Notes: generated by a model from the letters alone, not told the origin. A stretch of DNA of 12,658 nucleotides from an uncultured Clostridia bacterium (GCA_948852945.1 CAQPBJ010000029.1:1-12658), one strand, 5' to 3'; positions 1-8,066 are shown, numbered from the stretch's first letter. Translations and numbers: made by a program.

Positions 1-861
1 AAAGCGTATAATCCTGACACAATGAAAGATGGACCTGATTATGTAGAAGTAAAAGTTGCATTTAAAGTAATAAAAACAAATGTAACAGATGGAAACACAG
101 TAATAATAAATACAGCGGAAATAACAAAAGAAACAGACAAAAATGGAGACGAAGTAGTTGATACAGATTCAACACCAGACAATAATAATCCAGATGAAGA
201 TGATATAGACAAAGAATATCTTCAATTAAAATATTTTGATTTATCATTATTAAAATATGTATCAAAAGTAATAGTAACTGAAGATGGAGTAACAAAAGAA
301 ACTGAAACAGGTTATGATGGAACCGAAAACCCAGAACCCGTAGTAAAAGTAGAATTAAACAAAAACAAACTAGCACAAACACAAGTGAAATATGTATATA
401 CAATAAAAGTAACAAATGAAGGGCAAATAGAAGGATATGCTAAAGAAATAACAGACAGAATACCAGCAGGATTATCTTTCCATGCAGAAGACAATAAAGC
501 AACAGGATGGGGAATAAAAGAAACAGGAGTAATAACAACTGATCATTTAAAAGATACATTATTAAAACCAGGAGAAAGTGCAACAGTACAAGTTGTATTA
601 AGATGGGAAAATTCAGAATCAAATCTTGGACAAAAAGTAAATGTAGCAGAAATAAGCTTAGACAAGAACGAATATGATATTCCAGATATTGATTCAACTC
701 CAGGAAATAATAAAGACGGAGAAGATGATCAAGATGAAGCAATCGTAGTATTATCAATAAAAACAGGTTCTGCACCAGTATATATAGTTTTAATAACAAT
801 AGTAACAGCAATATTAGGTACGGGATTCTATCTAATCTACAAATATGTAGTAAAAAGATAA
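1..861 (+). CDS. 3' end of a DUF11-repeat surface protein with C-terminal anchor (5' partial)
   Basis: The frame is open from base 1, so the gene begins left of the window; 286 residues are visible. The first part is the last strands of one DUF11-like repeat, with the closing motif INTAEI. An acidic linker (DTDSTPDNNNPDEDDID) follows, then one complete terminal repeat opening FDLSLLKY. This repeat keeps the three residues expected of an isopeptide-forming beta domain: Lys (codon 253), Asp (454) and Asn (640). After another acidic linker comes LSIKTG (751-768), a hydrophobic segment of about 22 residues and a basic end (KYVVKR). That resembles a sortase sorting signal of the SPKTG kind, but could be a plain membrane anchor. 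The product is probably an extracellular stalk protein. It is a close paralogue of the C-terminus of the next gene, roughly 70% identical by eye in the last domain. A terminator follows directly. The N-terminal function is unknown. Confidence 0.85.
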   Translation, partial: KAYNPDTMKDGPDYVEVKVAFKVIKTNVTDGNTVIINTAEITKETDKNGDEVVDTDSTPDNNNPDEDDIDKEYLQLKYFDLSLLKYVSKVIVTEDGVTKETETGYDGTENPEPVVKVELNKNKLAQTQVKYVYTIKVTNEGQIEGYAKEITDRIPAGLSFHAEDNKATGWGIKETGVITTDHLKDTLLKPGESATVQVVLRWENSESNLGQKVNVAEISLDKNEYDIPDIDSTPGNNKDGEDDQDEAIVVLSIKTGSAPVYIVLITIVTAILGTGFYLIYKYVVKR

Positions 862-881
862 TAAAAATAAAGATAAAAAAG

Positions 882-919
882 TAAGAGACTATAAATTTTA
901 ATATAGTCTCTTATTTTTT
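882..919 (+). terminator. intrinsic terminator after the first surface protein gene
   Basis: A perfect 12-bp inverted repeat (taagagactata at 882-893, tatagtctctta at 902-913) with an 8-base loop is followed by six T (914-919). A run of A lies just upstream (875-880), so it could also terminate transcription from the opposite strand. Confidence 0.9.
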
Positions 920-962
920 GGCAAAAAACCTTTAAAAATAGATAAAAAAGTTGATTTTATAC

Positions 963-991
963 TTGAAAATGTAACGAAAATGTAATATAAT
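963..991 (+). promoter_or_regulatory. sigma-A type promoter for the 1398-residue surface protein
   Basis: A -35 box TTGAAA (963-968) and a perfect -10 box TATAAT (986-991) are separated by 17 bp. Transcription would start near 997-999, leaving a leader of about 73 bases before the GTG start. It lies between the upstream terminator and the gene, so the gene is probably transcribed on its own. Confidence 0.75.
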
Positions 992-1012
992 TGAAATATG
1001 AGTGACACAAAC

Positions 1013-1032
1013 TTCCGTAAGGATACACGGAA
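1013..1032 (+). promoter_or_regulatory. short hairpin in the 5' leader
   Basis: TTCCGT (1013-1018) and ACGGAA (1027-1032) form a perfect 6-bp stem with an 8-base loop, about 15 bases after the inferred transcription start and 25 bases before the ribosome site. It has no T-tract, so it is not a terminator. It may stabilise the 5' end or bind a regulator. I do not recognise it as a known riboswitch class, and the third surface gene has no matching hairpin. Confidence 0.35.
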
Positions 1033-1057
1033 TTTTAAATATATAAAAAGGATGTTT

Positions 1058-1064
1058 AAGGAGG
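1058..1064 (+). promoter_or_regulatory. ribosome binding site that fixes the GTG start
   Basis: AAGGAGG lies 6 bases before GTG at 1071. It favours GTG over the next in-frame ATG (residue 20), which would remove most of the signal peptide. Confidence 0.85.
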
Positions 1065-1070
1065 AATATT

Positions 1071-4000
1071 GTGGAAAGAAAAGGAATATTAAACAAGATT
1101 TTAACGATAGTATGCTTAATCACAATAATGTTACCAAGCTTTTCAGAAGTAATAGCAGCTACAGGAGATTTAGCAAAACAAAGTAAAGAAACAGCTAAAT
1201 TTGGAGTTAGCTTGCTAAATAAAAATGGATGGGGATATAAAGTAAGAGATAGACTAACATATAGAGTCTATGATGCAAATAATTCATCTAATAAATATGG
1301 CAGAGACGTATATTGTTTAGATTATACAAAAAGCTTTCCAGGAACAGAAGGAAATAATACTAATTTTGAATCAACAGGAGATTTAGACAGTTCTATAAAA
1401 AATAAAGACAAAATTAGATTAATTGCTGAAAATATGTATATGGCAAGCATGTCTGATGAAGAAAAAGATGAGATATTAGCTAAAATATTTGAAGAATTTA
1501 TTAAAGAAAATTCTGGTGAAGATATGGCTAATCCAGTAACATTAGATTTCATTAAAAAGACATTAAATGAAGATGATATTTTCTTTGCACAACAATATGC
1601 TATTTGGAAATATACAAATAACCTAGATTGGGCAGGAGCTAGTATATGGATGACAGCTAAAGAAAATCCAGGGGACAATGATTGGTATCAAATATCAAAC
1701 ATAGGAGAAGCTAGATATGATTTTATGCAAGTTATATATGACTATTTAACAAGTGATAAATTAAAAAGTCAAACAAGTCTAACTAATCCAACACTAGAAA
1801 AGAAAGAAAAAACATCAGTAGAAACTGAAAGTGGATATATAGTTGGACCATTCCATGTAAAAACAGGAACAAATCCAAGCTATCAATTATCATTAACTGA
1901 TCAATCAGGAGCAAAATTAACTAATTATACAATAGTTGATAAAGATGGAAATAAAATAGAAGCTAGTCTAGCAACAGCAATAGATAAAGATTTTTATATA
2001 AAATTACCTCTAAAAACACCAGCTACAAAAGTAGTATTAAATTTAACATATAACACAACTAAAACAACAACAAAATTATGGAAAAACCCAGCAAATGGTA
2101 CACAACCATTAATGGAAGTTATAAAAGAAAGAATACCAGGAGCTGAAAACGACGAAGTAATTATAGAAAAACCAGAAAAAATATACGATTTAGCATTAAG
2201 AAAATATATAGTAAAAGTTGGAGACAGAGAAATAACAGATAGAACACCAAAAATCGTATACAATGAATCAAATAAAGAAATAACATATAAACATAAAAAA
2301 GATCCAGTAGTATTAAAAGCTGGTGACCATGTAGTATATGACATAACAGTATATAATGAAGGAAACCAAAAAGCTACAGCAACAAGAGTAAAAGATTATT
2401 TACCAGAAGGATTAGAATTCGTAAAAGACAGTGAAATAAATAAAAAATATGGTTGGATAGCATCACAAGATGGAACATATGCTGCAACAGCATATACAAG
2501 ATCATATGAATTAGAAGCATTTAAAGATGGAAAATTATCAAGTGTAACAGTACAAATAGAATGTAAAGTAAAAGAAAATGTAAAATCAGGAGTATTAACA
2601 AACGTAGCAGAAATAGCAGAAGACAACATTGATGATATTGATTCAGAACCAAGTACAATAAATATACCACAAGCACAATTACCAGACTATAAAGGTAAAG
2701 AATCAAACAAAGATGAATTAGATGATAGCAATTATTTCTATAGAGGACAAGAAGATGACGACGACTTTGAAAAAGTAACAGTAGAACAATTAGACTTAGC
2801 ATTAAGAAAATATATAACAACAGTAAATGGAACAGAACAAAATAGAAAACCAGTAGTAGATGTTTCAAAATTAAAAGATGGAACATCAACAACAGCTACA
2901 TATACACATTCAAAAGAACCAGTAGCAGTAAAACAAGGTGATATAGTAATATATTCTATCAGAGTATATAACGAAGGTGCAGTAAATGCATATGCAAATG
3001 AAATTACAGACTATATACCAGAAGGATTAGGATTTTTAGTAAATCACAATATAAATTATAGTAATAATTGGAAAGTAGCAAATCAAGCTACACCACAAAT
3101 AGTTAAATTAAATACAATACCAAATGCAGTTAAAAACTTATCAACATCTGACTTTAACAATGTAACATCATTAAATGATGTAGATGTTGTTAAAGGAAAA
3201 GTAAGTGTTAAAACAAATAAATTACAATATGGAAATAAAGAAAATCTAATAGAAGCATTTAATGATTCTAAATCAGAACCATCAAGCAAAGTTGTACAAG
3301 TAGCATGTGTTGTATTAGATGAAAAAGCAGTAGGAAATAGTTTAAGAAATATAGCGGCAATAACAGATGCAAGAGACGAAAACGGAGATAAAGCTACTGA
3401 CAGAGACTCTCAACCAGAAGAAATAGATGTAAATACATACCCAGACAATAAAAACATACAAGATGATGATGATTATGAAAGATTAGTATTAAGCAGATAT
3501 GACTTAGCATTAAAGAAATTCCTATCATCAGTAGGTGGAGAAGAAATAACACCATCAAGACTACAAAAAGTAAATACAGTACCATTACAAAACGGAGAAA
3601 ATGATGCTGAATATACAATGGATAAATCAGTTGTAAAAGTACAAACAGGTAAAAATGTTGTATATACAATTAAAGTATTCAACGAAGGTGAAGTAGATAC
3701 ATATGTAAATGAAGTAAAAGATAATATTCCAGAAGGATTAGAATTTGTTAAAGATAGCGAAATAAATAAAACATATAGATGGGAAGAAAAAGATGGAAAA
3801 ATCGTAACAGATTATCTATCAGAAAAAGTAAATCCAGACAAGAAATTAGCAGCGTTCAATAAAACAACTGGAGAAATTAGTTCTCAAGAAGTAAAAGTTG
3901 AATTTAAAGTAGTAAGTAAAGAAACTAAAATAATAACTAACATTGCAGAAATAACAAGTGATAATGGAGATGATATAGATTCAACTCCAGATAATAATAA

Positions 4001-5267
4001 ACCAGAAGAAGATGATCAAGATTACGACAATATCATACCTGCAATATATGACTTAGCATTACAAAAATTCATAACAAAACTAGGAGATAAAGATATAACA
4101 TCTAGAATACCACAAGTATCAACAGATGATAATGGAAAAATAATATACGTACATTCTAAAGATCCACTAACAGTAGTAAATAAAAGTGTAGTAGTATATA
4201 CAATAAGAGTATATAATGAAGGTACAGTAGAAGCATTTGTAGAAGAAGTAAAAGATGATATACCAGAAGGACTAGTATATTTACCAGAACATGAAATAAA
4301 TAAAAAATATGGTTGGAGATTATGTGATGCAGAAGGAAAAGATGTACAAAAAGTTGAAGATGCAACACATGTAAGAACAGATTATTTATCAAAAGCAAAA
4401 TCAGAAGAAAGAAAAGAAAATAATCAACTAAAACCATATGACAAAGCATTAGGAATAAGCGACAAAAATCCAGATTATAGAGATGTTCAAGTAGCATTCC
4501 AAATAGATCAATCAAAAATGAGCTCATTATCAAAACAAATTAAAAACATCGCAGAAATAACAGAAGATGACGGAGATGATATAGATTCAACTCCAGATAA
4601 TGATGATCCAGATGAAGATGATATTGATGATGAAGTAGTTGAATTAAAATATTTTGACTTATCATTACTAAAATTCGTAACTAAAGTAATAGTAAATGAA
4701 GACGGTGTAGTAAAAGAAACTAATACAGGTCATACAGGATTAGAAAATCCAGAGCCAGCAGTAAAAGTTGAATTAAACAAAAACAAATTAAACAAAACTA
4801 CAGTAACATTTGTATACACAATTAAAGTAACAAATGAAGGGGAAATAGAAGGATACGCTAAAGAAATAAAAGATAGAATACCAGCAGGATTAGAATTCTA
4901 TTCAGAAGATAATCCAGGATGGAAAATATCAGAAAACGGAATAGTAACTACAGATCTTTTAGCAAATACTCTTTTAAAACCAGGAGAAAGTGCTACAGTA
5001 GAGATAAAATTAAGATGGAAAAGAGATCAAAATAATCTAGGATTAAAAGTAAACACAGCAGAAATTAGTAAAGATGAAAATGAATATGGAACACCTGATA
5101 TTGACTCAACACCAGATAACAACGTTGACGGTGAAGATGATCAAGATACAGCACCAGTTATTTTATCAATCATCACAGGTTCTGCACCAACATATATAAT
5201 ATTAACAATAACAGTTATGACAATATTAGCAACAGGATTCTATTCAATTAAAAAATATGTATTATAA
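1071..5267 (+). CDS. thioester-domain surface protein with five DUF11-like repeats, probable adhesin
   Basis: The 1398-residue product starts with a Sec signal peptide (basic MERKG, hydrophobic 10-24, likely cleavage after VIA29). Residues about 45-230 look like a thioester (TQXA-type) domain: Cys82 in VYCLD and Gln175 in AQQYAIW are the expected Cys-Gln pair. Such domains bind covalently to host amines in streptococcal adhesins. Residues about 255-365 form a second all-beta domain (VGPF ... QPL) shared with the third surface gene. Five DUF11-like repeats follow, starting near 372, 574, 809, 993 and 1195. Each has an invariant Lys (378, 580, 816, 999, 1201), Asp (442, 647, 884, 1062, 1268) and Asn (511, 760, 957, 1159, 1328), as expected for an internal Lys-Asn isopeptide bond. 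Acidic linkers rich in DDIDSTPDNN separate them. The C-terminus is LSIITG (1365-1370), a hydrophobic segment and KKYVL. Function as an adhesin is inferred; the architecture is clear. Confidence 0.9.
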   Translation: MERKGILNKILTIVCLITIMLPSFSEVIAATGDLAKQSKETAKFGVSLLNKNGWGYKVRDRLTYRVYDANNSSNKYGRDVYCLDYTKSFPGTEGNNTNFESTGDLDSSIKNKDKIRLIAENMYMASMSDEEKDEILAKIFEEFIKENSGEDMANPVTLDFIKKTLNEDDIFFAQQYAIWKYTNNLDWAGASIWMTAKENPGDNDWYQISNIGEARYDFMQVIYDYLTSDKLKSQTSLTNPTLEKKEKTSVETESGYIVGPFHVKTGTNPSYQLSLTDQSGAKLTNYTIVDKDGNKIEASLATAIDKDFYIKLPLKTPATKVVLNLTYNTTKTTTKLWKNPANGTQPLMEVIKERIPGAENDEVIIEKPEKIYDLALRKYIVKVGDREITDRTPKIVYNESNKEITYKHKKDPVVLKAGDHVVYDITVYNEGNQKATATRVKDYLPEGLEFVKDSEINKKYGWIASQDGTYAATAYTRSYELEAFKDGKLSSVTVQIECKVKENVKSGVLTNVAEIAEDNIDDIDSEPSTINIPQAQLPDYKGKESNKDELDDSNYFYRGQEDDDDFEKVTVEQLDLALRKYITTVNGTEQNRKPVVDVSKLKDGTSTTATYTHSKEPVAVKQGDIVIYSIRVYNEGAVNAYANEITDYIPEGLGFLVNHNINYSNNWKVANQATPQIVKLNTIPNAVKNLSTSDFNNVTSLNDVDVVKGKVSVKTNKLQYGNKENLIEAFNDSKSEPSSKVVQVACVVLDEKAVGNSLRNIAAITDARDENGDKATDRDSQPEEIDVNTYPDNKNIQDDDDYERLVLSRYDLALKKFLSSVGGEEITPSRLQKVNTVPLQNGENDAEYTMDKSVVKVQTGKNVVYTIKVFNEGEVDTYVNEVKDNIPEGLEFVKDSEINKTYRWEEKDGKIVTDYLSEKVNPDKKLAAFNKTTGEISSQEVKVEFKVVSKETKIITNIAEITSDNGDDIDSTPDNNKPEEDDQDYDNIIPAIYDLALQKFITKLGDKDITSRIPQVSTDDNGKIIYVHSKDPLTVVNKSVVVYTIRVYNEGTVEAFVEEVKDDIPEGLVYLPEHEINKKYGWRLCDAEGKDVQKVEDATHVRTDYLSKAKSEERKENNQLKPYDKALGISDKNPDYRDVQVAFQIDQSKMSSLSKQIKNIAEITEDDGDDIDSTPDNDDPDEDDIDDEVVELKYFDLSLLKFVTKVIVNEDGVVKETNTGHTGLENPEPAVKVELNKNKLNKTTVTFVYTIKVTNEGEIEGYAKEIKDRIPAGLEFYSEDNPGWKISENGIVTTDLLANTLLKPGESATVEIKLRWKRDQNNLGLKVNTAEISKDENEYGTPDIDSTPDNNVDGEDDQDTAPVILSIITGSAPTYIILTITVMTILATGFYSIKKYVL
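2184..5120 (+). repeat. five tandem DUF11-like domain repeats with acidic linkers
   Basis: These are protein-level repeats of about 150-205 residues. Each opens with [YFL]DL[AS]LxK, passes through [YFT]NEG and a D-x-[IL]-P-[EA]-GL turn, and closes with N-x-A-[EA]-I and an acidic DxDS linker. Repeat 2 is the longest because of an insertion near residues 670-725. Repeat 5 is a distinct terminal type (FDLSLLK, VTNEG, PGESATV), also found at the end of the upstream paralogue. The DNA copies have diverged, so this is an old expansion. Confidence 0.85.
4461..5264 (+). repeat. diverged duplicate of 1-858 (paralogous gene ends)
   Basis: This segment encodes the last strands of repeat 4, the acidic linker, the terminal repeat and the anchor. 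It matches the coding part of 1-858 domain for domain, with shared motifs such as VELNKNKL, GYAKEI, RIPAGL, LLKPGESATV and TGSAP. It reflects tandem gene duplication, with divergence since. Confidence 0.75.
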
Positions 5268-5280
5268 GAACAAAATAAAT

Positions 5281-5315
5281 AAAAAGGGCTAAATAGAAAT
5301 ATTTAGCTCTTTTTT
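5281..5315 (+). terminator. intrinsic terminator after the 1398-residue gene
   Basis: A 10-bp stem (5286-5295 with 5300-5309, one G-U pair) is capped by a GAAA tetraloop and followed by six T (5310-5315). A run of A at 5281-5285 can extend the stem. It ends only 6 bases before the comM ribosome site. Confidence 0.9.
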
Positions 5316-5321
5316 GTTTGC

Positions 5322-5328
5322 AAGGAGG
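5322..5328 (+). promoter_or_regulatory. comM ribosome binding site, pointing to an ATA start
   Basis: AAGGAGG is followed after 7 bases by ATA at 5336. No ATG, GTG or TTG lies at a workable distance downstream. The only conventional in-frame start nearby, TTG at 5318, lies upstream of and next to this site, so the site could not serve it. Confidence 0.75.
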
Positions 5329-5335
5329 TATCAAA

Positions 5336-6853
5336 ATATTAACTATAATCAAAAGTATTACACTAATAGGATTAAATGGATATAAGGTAGATGTTCAAGT
5401 AGATGTAAGTAATAATATGCCCAAATGGGAAATAATAGGCTTGCCAGACAACAGCATAAGAGAATCAAAAGAAAGAGTAAAAGCAGCGATAAAAAATAGT
5501 GGATATGAACTGCGAAGTAAAAAGATATTAGTAAATTTAGCACCAGCAGAAATAAAAAAAGAAGGCTCAGCCTTTGATTTAGCTATAGCCATAGGAATAT
5601 TAAATAACATAGGATATATACAAAATGACCAAATCGATGAATATGCAATATTAGGAGAATTATCATTAAATGGAAAAGTAAATGAAATAAGCGGAATATT
5701 ACCAATGTGTATAGAATTAAAAAGACTAGGAATAAACAAAGTAATATTACCAAAAGGAAATATAAAAGAAGCAACAATACTAAAAGAACTACAAACTTAT
5801 GGAGTTGAAAACCTAAAAGAAGCTGTAGAATTTTTAAATGGACAAATAAAAATAGAAAATAACATTGAAATAGAAAAACAGAAAAAAGAAATAAGCCAAA
5901 TAGATTTTAGTGAAGTAAAAGGTCAAGAAAATGTAAAAAGAGCACTAGAAATTGCAGCAGCTGGAGGACATAACTGCTTAATGATAGGAAGCCCAGGATC
6001 AGGAAAAACAATGTTAGCCCAAAGAATATCAAGTATATTGCCAGATATGAATTTTGAAGAAAGCCTAGAAGTAACAAAAATACATAGCATTGCAGGAATG
6101 ACAAAAAATAGCCAAATAATTAATAAAAGACCATTTAGAAGCCCACATCATACAGCAAGCAAAGTAGCACTAGTCGGTGGAGGAAAAGAAGCAAAGCCAG
6201 GAGAGATTAGTTTAGCACATAGAGGAATATTATTTTTAGATGAATTACCAGAATTTAATAAAAATACATTAGAAGTATTAAGAGTACCATTAGAAGATAG
6301 AAAAGTACTAATATCAAGAGCAAACAAAAATTATGAGTATCCAGCTAATTTTATGCTAATAGCAAGTATGAATCCATGTCCATGTGGATATTATGGTTCA
6401 AGTGAAAAAGAATGTACATGTTCTTCAAATGAAATTAATAAATATCTTAGAAAAATAAGTGGACCATTGCTAGACAGAATAGATATTCAAGTAGAAGTAT
6501 CAAGTATTGATTATAATAAAATAACTAATACATCTAAAGAAGAAACATCAGAAGAAATAAAATTAAGAGTAGATAAAGCTAGAAAAGTTCAAGAAGAAAG
6601 ATATAAAAAATATAACATATATTCAAATTCAGAATTAACACCAAGCCTAATAGAAAAATATTGTTATTTAGATGAGAAAAGTAAAGATATGCTAGAAAAA
6701 GCATTTGAAAAATTACATTTAAGTTCAAGAGCATATTCGAGAATATTAAAAGTAGCAAGAACAATTTCAGATCTAAATGGAAATGAAAATATAACAATAA
6801 ATGAAATTGCAGAGGCAATTCAGTATAGAAGTTTAGACAAAAAATATTTCTAA
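5336..6853 (+). CDS. comM: ComM/YifB family Mg-chelatase-like AAA+ ATPase
   Basis: The product is a cytoplasmic hexameric AAA+ ATPase. In transforming bacteria ComM is a helicase that drives branch migration as incoming single strands recombine; in Firmicutes its role is less tested. Numbered from ATA at 5336 it has 505 residues, the usual family length. The N-terminal ChlI/Lon-S5-like domain covers about 10-165 (GLPDNSIRESKERVKAAIKNSG region). The AAA domain carries Walker A GSPGSGKT (218-225), Walker B ILFLDE (298-303) and the family's Cys motif NPCPCGYYG with a later CTC (Cys 348, 350, 360, 362). The C-terminal Mg_chelatase_C domain runs from about 400. A TTG start at 5318 would add six residues and place the start ahead of the ribosome site. 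Aligned to relatives beginning MLSKI, the Met falls on the ATA. It opens an operon with dprA and yraN (17 bases to the dprA start). No own promoter was found. Confidence 0.95.
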   Translation: MLTIIKSITLIGLNGYKVDVQVDVSNNMPKWEIIGLPDNSIRESKERVKAAIKNSGYELRSKKILVNLAPAEIKKEGSAFDLAIAIGILNNIGYIQNDQIDEYAILGELSLNGKVNEISGILPMCIELKRLGINKVILPKGNIKEATILKELQTYGVENLKEAVEFLNGQIKIENNIEIEKQKKEISQIDFSEVKGQENVKRALEIAAAGGHNCLMIGSPGSGKTMLAQRISSILPDMNFEESLEVTKIHSIAGMTKNSQIINKRPFRSPHHTASKVALVGGGKEAKPGEISLAHRGILFLDELPEFNKNTLEVLRVPLEDRKVLISRANKNYEYPANFMLIASMNPCPCGYYGSSEKECTCSSNEINKYLRKISGPLLDRIDIQVEVSSIDYNKITNTSKEETSEEIKLRVDKARKVQEERYKKYNIYSNSELTPSLIEKYCYLDEKSKDMLEKAFEKLHLSSRAYSRILKVARTISDLNGNENITINEIAEAIQYRSLDKKYF

Positions 6854-6857
6854 AAAA

Positions 6858-6864
6858 GAGGAGA
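6858..6864 (+). promoter_or_regulatory. dprA ribosome binding site, pointing to an ATA start
   Basis: GAGGAGA sits just after the comM stop codon. AGGAG (6859-6863) is 7 bases before ATA at 6871, the same layout as at comM. No ATG, GTG or TTG follows in frame nearby. Confidence 0.7.
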
Positions 6865-6870
6865 AAATCA

Positions 6871-7720
6871 ATAAAAACGATAAAAATTTCAGAGAAAATA
6901 TTTCCCGAAAAATTAAAGATATTAGAGCCAAAAATACAAGAAATTTATGTAGAAGGAAACTATAAAATATTAAATGATTTTGGAATAGCAGTAATAGGAT
7001 CTAGAAATTCATCAAGAGATGGAGAGAAAATAACAAGAGAAATAGTAGAAGAATTATCAAAGTATAATATTAATATAATAAGTGGATTAGCATTAGGAAT
7101 AGACACGCAAGCTCATAAAAGCTGTTTAAAGTCACAAGGAAAAACTATAGCTGTTATTCGGAAGCGGATTTAACAACATATATCCAAAAGAAAATGAACG
7201 ATTATTTAAAGAAATTATAGAAAATGGAGGTGCTATTATTAGTGAGTATCCACCAGATCAAGAAGTATCATCTAAAAATTTCCCAAAACGAAACAGAATA
7301 GTAAGTGCTATTTCAGATGGAATACTAGTAATAGAAGGAAAATATGGAAGCGGAACATCTATAACATCAAGAATAGGAATAAAACATAACAAGCCATTAT
7401 TTTGCGTACCACACAGTGTATATAATCCATATGGAACCATACCAAATGAGCTAATAAAAAACGGAGCTAAATTAGTAACAAACAGTAACGATATTATAGA
7501 ATTTTATAAAAAGCAAAATATAGAATTAAAAAAGCCAGAAAAAAACAAACAATACAGTAATGAGATATTAAAGCTAATATCTGAAGAAACTTTAACTAAA
7601 GAAGAAATAGCAAATAAGTTAAACAAAAATATAGCACAGATAAATCAAGAATTAACAATACTAGAATTAGAAGGTTATATAAAAGAAAATATTCAGAAAG
7701 GATATGAAATTATTGAATAA
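6871..7720 (+). pseudogene. dprA: DprA/Smf DNA-processing protein, broken by a one-base insertion
   Basis: DprA binds incoming single-stranded DNA and loads RecA during transformation. Reading from ATA at 6871 gives KTIKISEKIFPEKL, YVEGN, GSRNSSRDG (43-51) and SGLALGIDTQAH (71-82), then GKTIAVI. There an extra C at 7159 shifts the frame and TAA follows at 7171 (100 residues). Skipping that base restores GSGFNNIYPKEN, ISEYP, FPKRNRI and GSGTSITSR, all DprA hallmarks. A C-terminal winged-helix segment follows (SNEILKLISEETLTKEEIANKL), to TAA at 7718. The repaired protein has 282 residues. It lacks the N-terminal SAM-like domain of longer DprA proteins and starts directly at the YP/FP segment. 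No other damage is visible, so the insertion is recent, a sequencing error, or a frameshift site. The two CGG codons read in the broken frame are atypical for this AGA-using DNA. The end overlaps the yraN start. Confidence 0.9.
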
Positions 7721-8066
7721 CAAAGCATTAGGGACTTTAGGAGAAAGAATAGCTAAAATTTATTTACAAATGAATGGATACCAAATAATAAAATGTAACT
7801 TTAGATGTAGATTTGGAGAAATAGATATTATAGCTCAAAAAAATAATTATATACATTTCGTTGAAGTCAAAACAAGAACTAAAAATATAGTAGAAGCACG
7901 AGAATCAATAGGAAGAGAAAAAGAAAAACACATATGGAAAACGGCAGAATATTTTTTATACATAAATAGACTAGAAGAAATAGGTGTGGAATTTGATGCA
8001 ATAGAAGTATATATAGAAAAAGAGCAATGGATAATCAACTATATTACACAAAACATAGAAAAATAA
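7704..8066 (+). CDS. yraN: YraN family (UPF0102) endonuclease-like protein
   Basis: This is a small cytoplasmic protein of 120 residues, typical for the family, with a PD-(D/E)XK nuclease-like core. It has GERIAKIYL near the N-terminus, FGEIDIIA (Glu39, Asp41) and FVEVKTRT (Glu54, Lys56), the expected acidic and Lys residues. The cellular role of YraN is not well established; it is often found beside comM and dprA in Firmicutes, as here. The start is uncertain. ATG at 7704 is only one base from the best ribosome site (AAAGGA, 7697-7702), while TTG at 7713 is ten bases away and gives MNNKALG, close to the usual family start. Either start lies inside the end of dprA, so translation may be coupled. 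No clear terminator follows. Confidence 0.92.
   Translation: MKLLNNKALGTLGERIAKIYLQMNGYQIIKCNFRCRFGEIDIIAQKNNYIHFVEVKTRTKNIVEARESIGREKEKHIWKTAEYFLYINRLEEIGVEFDAIEVYIEKEQWIINYITQNIEK

Noticed and set aside
62..415. Leu-rich minus-strand frames, here and at 2521-2892, 4156-4533 and 12031-12228
   Set aside because: Low-complexity Leu/Ile/His/Tyr products are what the complement of A-rich acidic coding sequence yields; they mirror real domains on the + strand.
998..1186. A 62-codon frame beginning at the inferred transcription start upstream of the 1398-residue gene
   Set aside because: It has no ribosome site, its product is Lys/Arg/Asn-rich with no family likeness, and most of it overlaps the real gene in another frame. 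A leaderless start at this ATG is possible but unsupported.
5318..5335. TTG at 5318 as the comM start
   Set aside because: It lies between the terminator T-tract and the ribosome site and has no ribosome site of its own upstream; the extra residues are not expected for the family.
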